Shown piece after piece: positions 53,256 through 59,600 of a stretch of 64,000 nucleotides of DNA. Every line of letters begins with the position of its first letter. The first letter of the stretch is position 1. The position numbers and the translations under genes are program-made. The stretch lies in IMG/VR virus record IMGVR_UViG_3300043446_001534, positions 1-64,000 of that record, one strand, 5' to 3'. The notes beneath the pieces were generated by a model. It worked only from the letters and a program-made list of their open reading frames with translations. It searched no databases and was not told the origin of the DNA. Source of the stretch: a virus.

Positions 53256-55289
53256 ATGTTCTCGTTTAAACTAAATGAAGAATTTGTGGCGGAGTACAAG
53301 CAAAAAGAATCACCTTTCGGTTACAAAGATGCCGCTGGCAACTCTGTAGGCGAGATTACATTCCTACGCACGTACTCGCGCAAGAAAGAAGATGGCACTA
53401 AGGAAACCTGGGCGGAGGTGTGTGAGCGTGTTACTAACGGAACTTATTCAATTCAAAAAGACCACGCACGTGCTAACCGTCTGCCATGGTCAGATGCTAA
53501 GGCTGCTGCCTCGGCTAAAGAGTTTTTTGACTCGCTATTCCACCTAAAGTGGTCGCCTCCGGGCCGTGGCCTTTGGGTTATGGGGACTCATATTGTAAAT
53601 GTTCAAAAAAACTCGGCTGCTCTACAGAACTGTGCTTTTGTATCGACTTTGGAGATGACCAAGCAGAACCCAGGTAAGCCATTTGCGTTCCTAATGGAAG
53701 CGTCGATGCTAGGTGTAGGCGTAGGCTTTGACGATAAGGGTGCGGACAAGGGCTTTGAAATTTATGAGCCAGGCTCTCCGCAGGAGTACATTATCCCAGA
53801 TACCCGTGAAGGGTGGCAGGAAAGTACTGTTGCTCTAATCAACTCATACCTGAAGCCTGAACAACCTAGCTGGGACTTTAACTATGACCAGATTCGTCCT
53901 TATGGCTCACCTATTGCAACTTTTGGTGGAACTGCTTCCGGCCCTGACCCGCTAATCGCCCTACACAACAAGATTCGTGAAATTTTTATGGGTCGTAAGG
54001 GTCAGCTCTTAACTACTGTCGATATTGCTGACATCGGTAACCTAATTGGCCGCTGTGTTGTATCTGGAAACGTTCGCCGTTCGGCCGAGTTGCTGATTGG
54101 TCGTATTGACGATGACAACTTCCTAAATCTGAAGAATGCGGAGCGTTTCCCTGAGCGTAACTCTTATGACCCAGAAGTCCCCGGTTGGGGTTGGATGTCG
54201 AACAACTCGGTCATGGTAAACGTTGGGACTGACTTCTCTAAGATTATTGATGGCATCGTTCGCAACGGTGAGCCTGGCGTTATCTGGGAAGATATCTCGA
54301 AGGCTTATGGTCGTTTGATTGACCCGATAAACAATAAGGACCACCGCATTATGGGCTATAACCCTTGTGCAGAGCAGTCGCTTGAGAGCTACGAGATGTG
54401 CACCCTTGTTGAGACCTACCTAAACCGTCACGAAAGCAAGGAAGACTATCTTCGCACTTTGAAGTTTGCCTACCTATACGCTAAGACCGTGACTCTACTC
54501 CCTACCCACTGGGAGGAGACAAACGCAATCATGCAGAGAAATCGTCGTATCGGAACTTCCATGTCTGGTATTGCTAACTTTGCTGACCGCAAGGGTCTTC
54601 CGGAACTTCGTACTTGGATGAACGAAGGCTATGCAGTAGTAAAGAAGTATGACGTTACCTACTCTGAATGGCTAGGTATTCGTGAGTCAATCAAGACCAC
54701 AACCGTCAAGCCTTCTGGAACCGTGTCGATTCTTGCTGGTGAGTCGCCAGGAGTTCACTGGACCCCGGGTGGTGAGTACTTCCTGCGCGCTATTCGCTTT
54801 GGAAACAATGACCCTATGTTGCCTCTATTTAAGATGGCTAACTATCGCATTGAACCTGCTTCAGAATCGCCAGAAACTACCTCGGTTGTGTTCTTCCCAA
54901 TCAAGTCTGGTGCTATGAGAGCAGAACGCGATGTATCTATCTTTGAGAAGATGAACTTGGCTGTCATCGCTCAGCGTTACTGGTCGGATAACTCCGTCTC
55001 TGTAACAGTCACTTTTGACCCAGAAACTGAGTCAGACAAGATTGGCACTGTTCTACATATGCACGATGGTCAGTTGAAGACTGTGTCATTCCTACCTTCA
55101 GGAAACCACGTCTACCCTCAGATGCCGTATACCCAGATTACTAAGGAAGAGTATGAAGAAGCTGCTGCTAGCTTGTTCCCTATCTCTTTGACTGGTATCT
55201 ATCAGGGTCTAGGTATTGAAGCTATTGGCGACGCTTACTGCACTACAGATGCATGCGAGATTAAGCTGATTGTAGAAAACCAAAAGTAA
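53256..55289 (+). CDS. nrdJ: Class II (adenosylcobalamin-dependent) ribonucleotide reductase
   Basis: 677 residues, monomeric RTPR type. Features: N-terminal RTYSRKKEDGTKETWAEVCERV; LQNCAFVSTLEM with the first active-site Cys; MGVGVGFD-like substrate region (LGVGVGFDDKGADKG); GRCVVSGNVRRSAEL; the radical-site segment NPCAEQSLESYEMC; and TVKPSGTVSILAGESPGVHW. The C-terminus has CTTDAC (C-x4-C), like the thiol shuttle pair of Lactobacillus RTPR. It converts ribonucleotides to deoxynucleotides with coenzyme B12. The stop codon overlaps the start of a gene that makes that coenzyme. Confidence 0.93.
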   Translation: MFSFKLNEEFVAEYKQKESPFGYKDAAGNSVGEITFLRTYSRKKEDGTKETWAEVCERVTNGTYSIQKDHARANRLPWSDAKAAASAKEFFDSLFHLKWSPPGRGLWVMGTHIVNVQKNSAALQNCAFVSTLEMTKQNPGKPFAFLMEASMLGVGVGFDDKGADKGFEIYEPGSPQEYIIPDTREGWQESTVALINSYLKPEQPSWDFNYDQIRPYGSPIATFGGTASGPDPLIALHNKIREIFMGRKGQLLTTVDIADIGNLIGRCVVSGNVRRSAELLIGRIDDDNFLNLKNAERFPERNSYDPEVPGWGWMSNNSVMVNVGTDFSKIIDGIVRNGEPGVIWEDISKAYGRLIDPINNKDHRIMGYNPCAEQSLESYEMCTLVETYLNRHESKEDYLRTLKFAYLYAKTVTLLPTHWEETNAIMQRNRRIGTSMSGIANFADRKGLPELRTWMNEGYAVVKKYDVTYSEWLGIRESIKTTTVKPSGTVSILAGESPGVHWTPGGEYFLRAIRFGNNDPMLPLFKMANYRIEPASESPETTSVVFFPIKSGAMRAERDVSIFEKMNLAVIAQRYWSDNSVSVTVTFDPETESDKIGTVLHMHDGQLKTVSFLPSGNHVYPQMPYTQITKEEYEEAAASLFPISLTGIYQGLGIEAIGDAYCTTDACEIKLIVENQK

Positions 55290-55864
55290 TGGTAGTAATC
55301 AGTAGTGTATACACCAAGACTGGTGATGCTGGAACAACTGCTCTTGGCGACGGTAGTAGGACTTCCAAAAATGATGCCAGACTTGAAGCATTCGCAACAG
55401 TAGACGAGGCTAATTCGTTTATTGGTGTTGCTTTGTCATACGCTATTGAACAAGACGTGCGTGAGGTTCTGCTTTGTATTCAAAACGATTTGTTTGATGT
55501 CGGAGCAGACCTTTGCACTCCTGTTGTAGATGGCCCTAAAGTCACTCCACTAAGAGTTACAGAGGCTCAGGTGGAGAGACTAGAGGCTCTAATTGACCAC
55601 TACAACAAAAACTTGAGTGTGCTTAGAACTTTTGTGCTTCCTAGTGGTACAGAGTTAGCTGCTCATTTGCACGTTGCTAGAACCGTAACTCGACGTGCAG
55701 AACGCGAGACCTGGAAAGCTATTCATCTATTTGCCGATGGGGTAAACGTCCTAACCGCCAAATATTTGAATCGTTTGTCAGACCTCCTGTTTGTACTAGC
55801 AAGATACGCTAATCGCGAGATTGGCGACAACCTATGGGTTCCGGGAGGACCAAATGAAGAATAA
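55289..55864 (+). CDS. pduO: PduO-type cob(I)alamin adenosyltransferase
   Basis: 191 residues, start overlapping the nrdJ stop by one base (TAATG), so coupled. The N-terminus YTKTGDAGTTALGDGSRTSKNDAR holds the ATP-binding signature of PduO/MMAB adenosyltransferases. It continues with FATVDEANSFIGVAL, LLCIQNDLFDVGADLCTP, TFVLPSGTELAAHLHVARTVTRRAERE (the R..R.AER motif) and LNRLSDLLFVLARYAN (the N-R-L-S-D-L-L-F motif). It attaches adenosine to cobalamin, giving the cofactor that NrdJ needs. Complete by length and motifs. Confidence 0.93.
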   Translation: MVVISSVYTKTGDAGTTALGDGSRTSKNDARLEAFATVDEANSFIGVALSYAIEQDVREVLLCIQNDLFDVGADLCTPVVDGPKVTPLRVTEAQVERLEALIDHYNKNLSVLRTFVLPSGTELAAHLHVARTVTRRAERETWKAIHLFADGVNVLTAKYLNRLSDLLFVLARYANREIGDNLWVPGGPNEE

Positions 55865-56339
55865 AAATTTGATTGCACTTCTAGCAGTTGCTAGCTTGGT
55901 TGCGGTCTCATGGGTGTGGACTACAACCACTAATCCCAAGGCTGACTGTGTAACCGTCTATGTGGATTACGGAGTGTTAAAAAATCAAACTACTGATACT
56001 CAGTGCATTGCTGTAGATGGTCCTATTCGCGGTATGGATGCATTAAATGCCGCGGGGCTGGCTATTCTTGGTACAGAAAAGTATGGACTAGACATTGTAT
56101 GCAGAGTTAACTCTTTGCCAAGCGGTGCATCAGCTATTGGTATCAAGGGACATGAAAACTACATTGAGACATGTAAAGATATGCCAGCTGAGTTTGCTTA
56201 CTGGGCAATTCTTGTTCGTGATGGTTCTAATCCATGGGGTTGGTCTCAGACTGGGCTATCTGAAATTAAGCTAGATGCGGGTGACTCGATTGGTCTGGTA
56301 TTTTCAGATAACGAAAACGTGGAGTTCCCGAATGACTAA
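55854..56339 (+). CDS. Exported DUF4430 / transcobalamin-C-like protein
   Basis: ATG 55854 with GGGAGGACCAA upstream, overlapping the adenosyltransferase gene by 11 nt. The 161 residues have a signal/anchor helix (5-22, NLIALLAVASLVAVSWVW) and a soluble domain with C32, C51, C83 and C107, an even number expected of an exported, disulfide-bonded protein. The domain reads CVTVYVDYG...MDALNAAGLAI ... YIETC...FAYWAILVRDGSNPWGWSQTGLSEIKLDAGDSIGLVFSD read in parts: the Y-W...N-x-G...G......l.aGD pattern resembles DUF4430, the transcobalamin C-terminal-like fold. A role in capturing corrinoids outside the membrane is a hypothesis from context. Confidence 0.55.
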   Translation: MKNKNLIALLAVASLVAVSWVWTTTTNPKADCVTVYVDYGVLKNQTTDTQCIAVDGPIRGMDALNAAGLAILGTEKYGLDIVCRVNSLPSGASAIGIKGHENYIETCKDMPAEFAYWAILVRDGSNPWGWSQTGLSEIKLDAGDSIGLVFSDNENVEFPND

Positions 56340-56547
56340 GTTACTGACCAAGCCACTTAAAATTCAGGAAAGCTTTGAAGTTAGGGAATATGCACTGCTT
56401 CAATCTTTAACTCAGCCGCTTAAAAAGAAATCTAAACTTGGTTCCACTATGGACTTAGTTTCTAGAATTTCTTTGTTCTACATTATGTGGCTGCTGGCTA
56501 CGGACGCAGCAGTCTACATTTGGCGACTACTAACCTGTCCTTGCTAA
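56332..56547 (+). CDS. Small single-pass membrane protein (71 aa)
   Basis: ATG 56332 overlaps the preceding stop by 8 nt. The N-terminal 45 residues are charged and amphipathic (KLLTKPLKIQESFEVREYALL; QPLKKKSKLGS). They are followed by a hydrophobic helix (LVSRISLFYIMWLLATDAAVYIW) and a C-terminus LLTCPC with a C-x-C pair. It lies between the exported protein and NrdH, so it may anchor or couple the B12 module at the membrane; this is speculative. Confidence 0.6.
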   Translation: MTKLLTKPLKIQESFEVREYALLQSLTQPLKKKSKLGSTMDLVSRISLFYIMWLLATDAAVYIWRLLTCPC

Positions 56548-56557
56548 GAAAGAAACT

Positions 56558-56785
56558 ATGAGCGTAATTGTATATAGCAATCCAAACTGCACTGCATGTG
56601 AGCAAACCAAAAGGTTTTTAACCGTCAAGGGTATCGAGTTCGAGGCTAAAATGATTTCAGACAGTCCTGAAGTCTTTTCTTTAATTGAAGAGAAAGGGTA
56701 TACGTCAGCTCCTGTAGTAGTTGCTGGAGATGATAGTTGGTCTGGATTTCGTTTAGATAAGCTTAATACTTTAGTAGAGGAGTAG
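56558..56785 (+). CDS. nrdH: NrdH-type glutaredoxin-like protein
   Basis: 75 residues with a thioredoxin fold: VIVYSNPNCTACEQTKRFL (C11-x2-C14), SAPVVVAGDDSWSGFRLDKLNTL (cis-Pro region and the W-S-G-F-R motif typical of NrdH). NrdH proteins reduce ribonucleotide reductases with electrons from thioredoxin reductase. Its position four genes after nrdJ fits the role of electron donor. The CTAC active site differs from the common CVQC/CMQC. Confidence 0.88.
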   Translation: MSVIVYSNPNCTACEQTKRFLTVKGIEFEAKMISDSPEVFSLIEEKGYTSAPVVVAGDDSWSGFRLDKLNTLVEE

Positions 56786-56788
56786 TGG

Positions 56789-56983
56789 ATGCCGACGTAC
56801 TCATACAAGTGTTCATTAAACTCGGAACACACCTATCAAGAAACAAGGCCGATGTCGGCACCTGAACCAGAGAAGCTGATTTGCACTGAAGAGGGGTGTG
56901 AGGGTACAATGGTAAAAACGTTTGGTGCTCCTGCAATCAACTTCAAAGGTGGAGGCTGGAGTACTAAAGAATCGTGGCGTTAA
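56789..56983 (+). CDS. FmdB-type zinc ribbon protein (64 aa)
   Basis: MPTYSYKCSLNSEHTYQETRPMSAPEP is the typical opening of FmdB-family putative regulators (P-x-Y-x-Y-x-C). LICTEEGCEGTMVK supplies the other cysteines (C-x4-C in place of C-x2-C). It ends FKGGGWSTKESWR, also typical. Starts 3 nt after nrdH, so part of the same transcript. The function of the family is unknown. Confidence 0.75.
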   Translation: MPTYSYKCSLNSEHTYQETRPMSAPEPEKLICTEEGCEGTMVKTFGAPAINFKGGGWSTKESWR

Positions 56984-56997
56984 GATAAAGGAATAGC

Positions 56998-57309
56998 ATG
57001 ACCGACTTTCTACCTAAGGATTATCCGGACTTTAAAGAATTTGGTACTCCACCTTGTGCAGAAAGTTATCCAGACGCATTTTTTACAGACGAACCGCTAG
57101 AAGGTAGTCGCGTTTACAATCGAAAATATTCGTACGAGCAAGAGGCTAAGGCAATTTGTAAAGCCTGTCCGTACATGGCTAGATGCCTAGAATACGCAGT
57201 CAAGCACCCGGAACTGGTTGGAATCTGGGGCGGAACTACCGAAGCACAGCGGAAGAGGATGAGAAAAGCTTCAAAAAGTGGCGCTTCTACCCTTCCTAGT
57301 CAAAGCTAG
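56998..57309 (+). CDS. WhiB-like transcription factor (second copy)
   Basis: 103 residues. C20 and the C54-x2-C57-x5-C63 group bind a [4Fe-4S] cluster; GIWGG at 75-79 and the basic TEAQRKRMRKASK helix follow, as in WhiB DNA-binding ends. An acidic insertion separates the first two cysteines. Unlike the WhiB-like protein at 24.8 kb it has no zinc ribbon. Its place at the end of the B12/NrdJ transcript suggests a link with redox state or late control. Confidence 0.85.
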   Translation: MTDFLPKDYPDFKEFGTPPCAESYPDAFFTDEPLEGSRVYNRKYSYEQEAKAICKACPYMARCLEYAVKHPELVGIWGGTTEAQRKRMRKASKSGASTLPSQS

Positions 57310-57325
57310 TAAACTGCGGTAGAAT
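57297..57325 (+). promoter_or_regulatory. Promoter for small membrane protein gene
   Basis: TAGTCA (57297-57302), 17-nt spacer and TAGAAT (57320-57325), the latter preceded by GG as in other candidate boxes here. With the hairpin at 57341 and the terminator at 57673 it defines a one-gene transcript. Confidence 0.5.
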
Positions 57326-57340
57326 GGTAGTAGCTCTTGG

Positions 57341-57371
57341 GAGAGAGGGTCCTTAACCCTACTAGTCTCTC
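57341..57371 (+). promoter_or_regulatory. Leader stem-loop of holin-like gene
   Basis: GAGAGAGGGT (57341-57350) pairs with ACCCT (57356-57360) and, after a 5-nt bulge, TCTCTC (57366-57371). It begins near the predicted transcript start and ends 10 nt before the ATG, close to the GGAG ribosome site. Confidence 0.5.
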
Positions 57372-57381
57372 GGGAGAAAAC

Positions 57382-57663
57382 ATGAACATCGCAAAAATGA
57401 TTCTCAAGCGTACAATTGCTCTTGTAATCCTAAAGGTTAGTGCCGTTTTGGCCGCTGGTTCTATTGGTGGCGTTGAGCTATGGCAGTCAGCCCTAATCGC
57501 GGCTTTCGTTGGAATTATGGAAGTTGCAGAATCGCTGGCTCGTGCCTATGTTGTAGACGGAGTTCTAGACGAAGAAGAAATCAATGTTGCATTTGCTTCT
57601 TCGGCTGAAGCTGCCCTGGCTGACTCAAAGAAGAACAAGGCGTCTGACGACTCTGGTCTTTAA
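57382..57663 (+). CDS. Small membrane protein, holin-like
   Basis: ATG 57382 with GGGAG upstream; an in-frame TTG at 57337 would lie inside the leader hairpin. The 93 residues have a basic start (MNIAKMILKRT), two hydrophobic helices (about 11-30, ALVILKVSAVLAAGSIGG; and 34-55, LWQSALIAAFVGIMEVAESL), and an acidic, helical tail (DEEEINVAFASSAEAALADSKKNK). Similar small proteins in actinophages are suspected holins. It has its own promoter, leader hairpin and strong terminator, which implies separately timed or abundant expression. Confidence 0.55.
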   Translation: MNIAKMILKRTIALVILKVSAVLAAGSIGGVELWQSALIAAFVGIMEVAESLARAYVVDGVLDEEEINVAFASSAEAALADSKKNKASDDSGL

Positions 57664-57672
57664 TAACTAAAT

Positions 57673-57705
57673 AACAAATCCCTCCGAGTTTCGGGGGGAT
57701 TTGTT
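57673..57705 (+). terminator. Strong intrinsic terminator
   Basis: AACAAATCCCTCCG (57673-57686) pairs with CGGGGGGATTTGTT (57692-57705): 14 bp with one U-G, 5-nt loop, followed by GCTTTTG. Located 10 nt after the holin-like gene. The wobble fits plus-strand RNA. Confidence 0.85.
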
Positions 57706-57816
57706 GCTTTTGAGGCAACTATCTGCTAATGTGTATGTGTCGCAACCGCGGCAAACATCTAAGTATAAACAACTTAACATCGTTCACAATTGCTGCTTAG
57801 GTGTACGACCAAATTA

Positions 57817-57850
57817 GTTCCCCCGTCATGTTAGCGCCTGGCGGGGGAAC
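57817..57850 (+). promoter_or_regulatory. Leader stem-loop before 57867 gene
   Basis: GTTCCCCCG (57817-57825) pairs perfectly with CGGGGGAAC (57842-57850), 16-nt loop, ending 16 nt before the ATG. The 137-nt gap before it (57706-57816) has no other clear element apart from a weak TTGAGG/TATGTG promoter-like pair near 57710-57739. Confidence 0.55.
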
Positions 57851-57866
57851 ATTAAAAGGATTAGTC

Positions 57867-58127
57867 ATGGATTTTGAAGAATGGCTTAAATATGGTTTTG
57901 ACCAGGGATGGTGTGGTCCAGCAGTTTGTGAGACTCACGATGGGATTCCACTAACTGAAGCTGAAGCAGAGGAATTTGAAGAAAGTGACCCCTGCATTCA
58001 TATCATCAGGCTTTATGATGACGCTGACCACAAGAAAGCTGTAGAGGATGCTCACTCTGCTTCCGTATGGCGTGCTACTAATAGGGGTTATACTATTGAT
58101 AGTACGTCTGAAGCAGAGGAGGCTTAA
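57867..58127 (+). CDS. Acidic hypothetical protein (86 aa)
   Basis: ATG 57867 preceded by AAAAGGATT; an in-frame GTG at 57801 is rejected because the perfect leader hairpin would then be coding. Sequence MDFEEWLKYGFDQGWCGPAVCETHDGIPLTEAEAEEFEE reads as a helix, a short C-x4-C loop with His, and an acidic helix; WCGPAVCETHDGIP(L/M) is a motif seen in small actinophage proteins of unknown role. It ends TSEAEEA. Confidence 0.65.
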   Translation: MDFEEWLKYGFDQGWCGPAVCETHDGIPLTEAEAEEFEESDPCIHIIRLYDDADHKKAVEDAHSASVWRATNRGYTIDSTSEAEEA

Positions 58128-58129
58128 AT

Positions 58130-58261
58130 ATGGCAAAAGGTAAAGGCGGCGGTGCAAAGCCAGCTAAGGGCAGCAACGACAGCCGTCCTAATGGCAAAGC
58201 CAACAAAAAGCGTCCTAAGGTATTTGACGCAGTCAAGCGTAAGCTTGTCACCAAAAACTAA
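58130..58261 (+). CDS. Small very basic protein (43 aa)
   Basis: ATG 58130 with AGGAGG 8 nt upstream inside the preceding gene, 2 nt after its stop. MAKGKGGGAKPAKGSNDSRP, then a Lys/Arg-rich end (KKRPK...KRKLVTK). About a third of residues are Lys or Arg, so it probably binds nucleic acid. It lies just before the tmRNA gene (10 nt), possibly on the same primary transcript. Confidence 0.65.
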   Translation: MAKGKGGGAKPAKGSNDSRPNGKANKKRPKVFDAVKRKLVTKN

Positions 58262-58270
58262 ATAGTGTGA

Positions 58271-58591
58271 GGGGATGACTGGTTTCGACAGTTGTCTTAA
58301 TGTTAGTGAAGCAAGCCGAGACGGCCACGCACTCGTAAGTGTGGCAAAACAATAAATGCTGAATCACGTTCCGCATTCGCTCTAGCAGCCTGATAGTTGC
58401 ATAGAGCCCCCAGAAAAGCAGTAGTTCTAGCTGGGCATCTGGGTCTTAAATAAATAGAACAAACCAAAAGGTTGCAGCAGGAGACCTCTAAATATCCCGC
58501 CTTCGCAGTACCGTGGCTGGTAGAGCCTAAGCTTGTAGAAGAATAACTGAACGTCAATTGGACCGGGGTTCGATTCCCCGCATCTCCACTA
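58271..58591 (+). ncRNA. ssrA: tmRNA (transfer-messenger RNA)
   Basis: The 5' end GGGGATGACTGGTTTCGACA and the 3' end GGACCGGGGTTCGATTCCCC-GCATCTCCA are textbook tmRNA. The acceptor stem GGGGATG/CATCTCC includes the G3-U70 pair required for alanine charging. The tag frame starts at a GCT (58358) and reads AESRSAFALAA before TGA TAG (58391-58396); with the charged Ala the peptide would be A-AESRSAFALAA. The end after the discriminator A (58588) is CTA, not CCA, so the host must finish it. The gene rescues stalled ribosomes; phage copies are known in actinophages. Confidence 0.95.
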
Positions 58592-58843
58592 AAGGTCGGC
58601 TACCCCGAGCTAGCTATAGGGATGCTCCAGGCTGGTGTATTCCAGTGGCCTTTAAGTTTGAGCGTGACTGCTCAAGCGTGGACTACCGACGTTAAGAGGG
58701 TAGTGTAGGTGGTCGCCCTGAAGGAGCGAATCGGCATACCAAAGCCGTAAGTAGTCATAAAGGGCTCGCAATGGTGCTCGTTCCTCCGAGGTAGTTCGGC
58801 AGAGAGGCGGTGGTGGCAACCTAGTCAGTTGTGCATCACACTA
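58592..58843 (+). ncRNA. Unassigned, apparently structured RNA region between tmRNA and tRNA
   Basis: 252 nt without a convincing gene. Internal complementarity: AAAGG (58591-58595) with CCTTT (58649-58653); CCAGGCTGG... with CCAGTGGCCT; TTGAGC (58658-58663) with GCTCAA (58670-58675); GTCGG (near 58595) with CCGAC (near 58687); CTAGT (58821-58825) with ACTAG (58840-58844). No T-loop consensus, so not plain tRNAs. It could be a spacer processed from the tmRNA-tRNA transcript or a separate RNA gene. Confidence 0.3.
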
Positions 58844-58916
58844 GGCCCCTTAGCTCAGTTGGCAAGAGCGGTGCAATTAGGTCGCACAGGTCGCAGGTTC
58901 GATTCCTGCAGGGTCA
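58844..58916 (+). tRNA. Degenerate tRNA-like gene, anticodon UAG (reads CUA, Leu)
   Basis: D arm GCTC/GAGC, anticodon stem GTGC/GCAC with loop ATTAGGT (anticodon TAG at 58878-58880, U33 present), T arm GCAGG-TTCGATT-CCTGC are good. The acceptor stem GGCCCCT/AGGGTCA has mismatches at pairs 1 and 3, and the closing anticodon pair is A-C. The 5-nt variable loop does not fit a class II leucine tRNA. Either a decaying gene or an unusual tRNA-like RNA. No CCA encoded. Confidence 0.5.
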
Positions 58917-59043
58917 CAAAAGGCTCTTTACTGCTGAGTCCACAAGACCAACCAGCAGAGCGAAAGCTTGAGACGACCCGTAAGGGTGGGAACCTCTGGA
59001 ACCAAGGTCCAAACTTGGGAAAGGTCAGTACTAGGTCTTCCAA

Positions 59044-59115
59044 TGACCATTAGCTCAATGGCAGAGCAGAGAGCTGTTAACTCTAAGGTTCCTGGTTCGA
59101 GTCCAGGATGGTCAG
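59044..59115 (+). tRNA. tRNA-Asn (GTT)
   Basis: Perfect acceptor stem TGACCAT/ATGGTCA, D stem GCTC/GAGC, anticodon stem GAGAG/CTCT(A) with loop CTGTTAA (anticodon GTT at 59076-59078), T arm CCTGG-TTCGAGT-CCAGG, discriminator G. CCA is not encoded. The 127 nt before it (58917-59043) hold no gene; CTGCTG and CAGCAG near 58930-58960 could pair. Confidence 0.93.
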
Positions 59116-59124
59116 CAAATAAAC

Positions 59125-59153
59125 TTGACATCTTGAAACATGTGTGCTAGCTT
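59125..59153 (+). promoter_or_regulatory. Promoter for the small-gene operon
   Basis: Consensus TTGACA (59125-59130), 17-nt spacer and TAGCTT (59148-59153), ten bases after tRNA-Asn and 35 nt before the HicA-like ATG. Best -35 match found in the window. Confidence 0.6.
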
Positions 59154-59187
59154 TTCCTTACAGGTTAAAAACCTAGGAAGGAATGAC

Positions 59188-59415
59188 ATGGCGACACACG
59201 CTAAGGAGCTAAAAGAGCTCATAAAACAGGCCCAGAAGCAAGGTTGGATAATTACCCCAAATAACAAGAATCACTACAAGTGGACTTCCCCTAGCGGAGC
59301 ATTTTTCTTCTCTGCAGGAACACCCTCTGACTGGAGGGCTCTGAAGTACATTGTGCAGTATCTTAGGAAGTATGGGTTTGAGGACCAGTCTAAGAAATCG
59401 AAGGGTAATAAATAA
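59188..59415 (+). CDS. HicA-like protein (75 aa)
   Basis: ATG 59188 with AGGAAGGAATGAC upstream; an ATG at 59140 is inside the promoter and rejected. KELKELIKQAQKQGWIITPNNKNHYKWTSPSG is close to the HicA mRNA-interferase/dsRNA-binding fold (helix, then G-W..........H-x-K-W/F), with H29 at the catalytic position, followed by STPSD-like AGTPSDWRALKYIVQYLRK. No HicB antitoxin gene is adjacent. It may have been recruited as an RNA-binding or host-shutoff protein. Confidence 0.7.
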   Translation: MATHAKELKELIKQAQKQGWIITPNNKNHYKWTSPSGAFFFSAGTPSDWRALKYIVQYLRKYGFEDQSKKSKGNK

Positions 59416-59600
59416 TGGGTATTGATGCATATGACTATGGAATGAAAGACGGTATAGCAATAGAGCGTCAGCGCATTCTAGACTGGATAAACTCTAATCG
59501 AACTGCCATGGAGTTGGGAGAGGGTGTAGTAATCTACCGTGACCATTTTAGCTCCGATAGTCTAATCCAGTTCATCGAGAGTGGGGAGAAAGCAGAATGA
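59415..59600 (+). CDS. Small hypothetical protein (61 aa)
   Basis: Overlaps the previous stop by one base (TAATG). MGIDAYDYGMKDGIAIERQRILDWI followed by NSNRTAMELGEGVVIYRDHF and a short helix (SDSLIQFIESGEKAE). The first half, a G-x-x-x-A-x-E-R-x-R-I helix, is common in small actinophage and cyanophage proteins. Function unknown. Confidence 0.6.
   Translation: MGIDAYDYGMKDGIAIERQRILDWINSNRTAMELGEGVVIYRDHFSSDSLIQFIESGEKAE

Noticed and set aside
57801-57866. GTG 57801 as start of the 86-aa gene
   Set aside because: A perfect 9-bp hairpin (57817-57850) lies within the extra part, and ATG 57867 has AAAGGA at proper spacing.
58878-58880. Amber suppressor tRNA
   Set aside because: The anticodon is UAG, which reads CUA leucine codons; a suppressor of UAG stops would need CUA.
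58303-59150. Open frames over the tmRNA and tRNAs on both strands
   Set aside because: They coincide with clear RNA genes, and the translations (such as PLAQLARAVQLGRTG) are the usual tRNA read-through artefacts.
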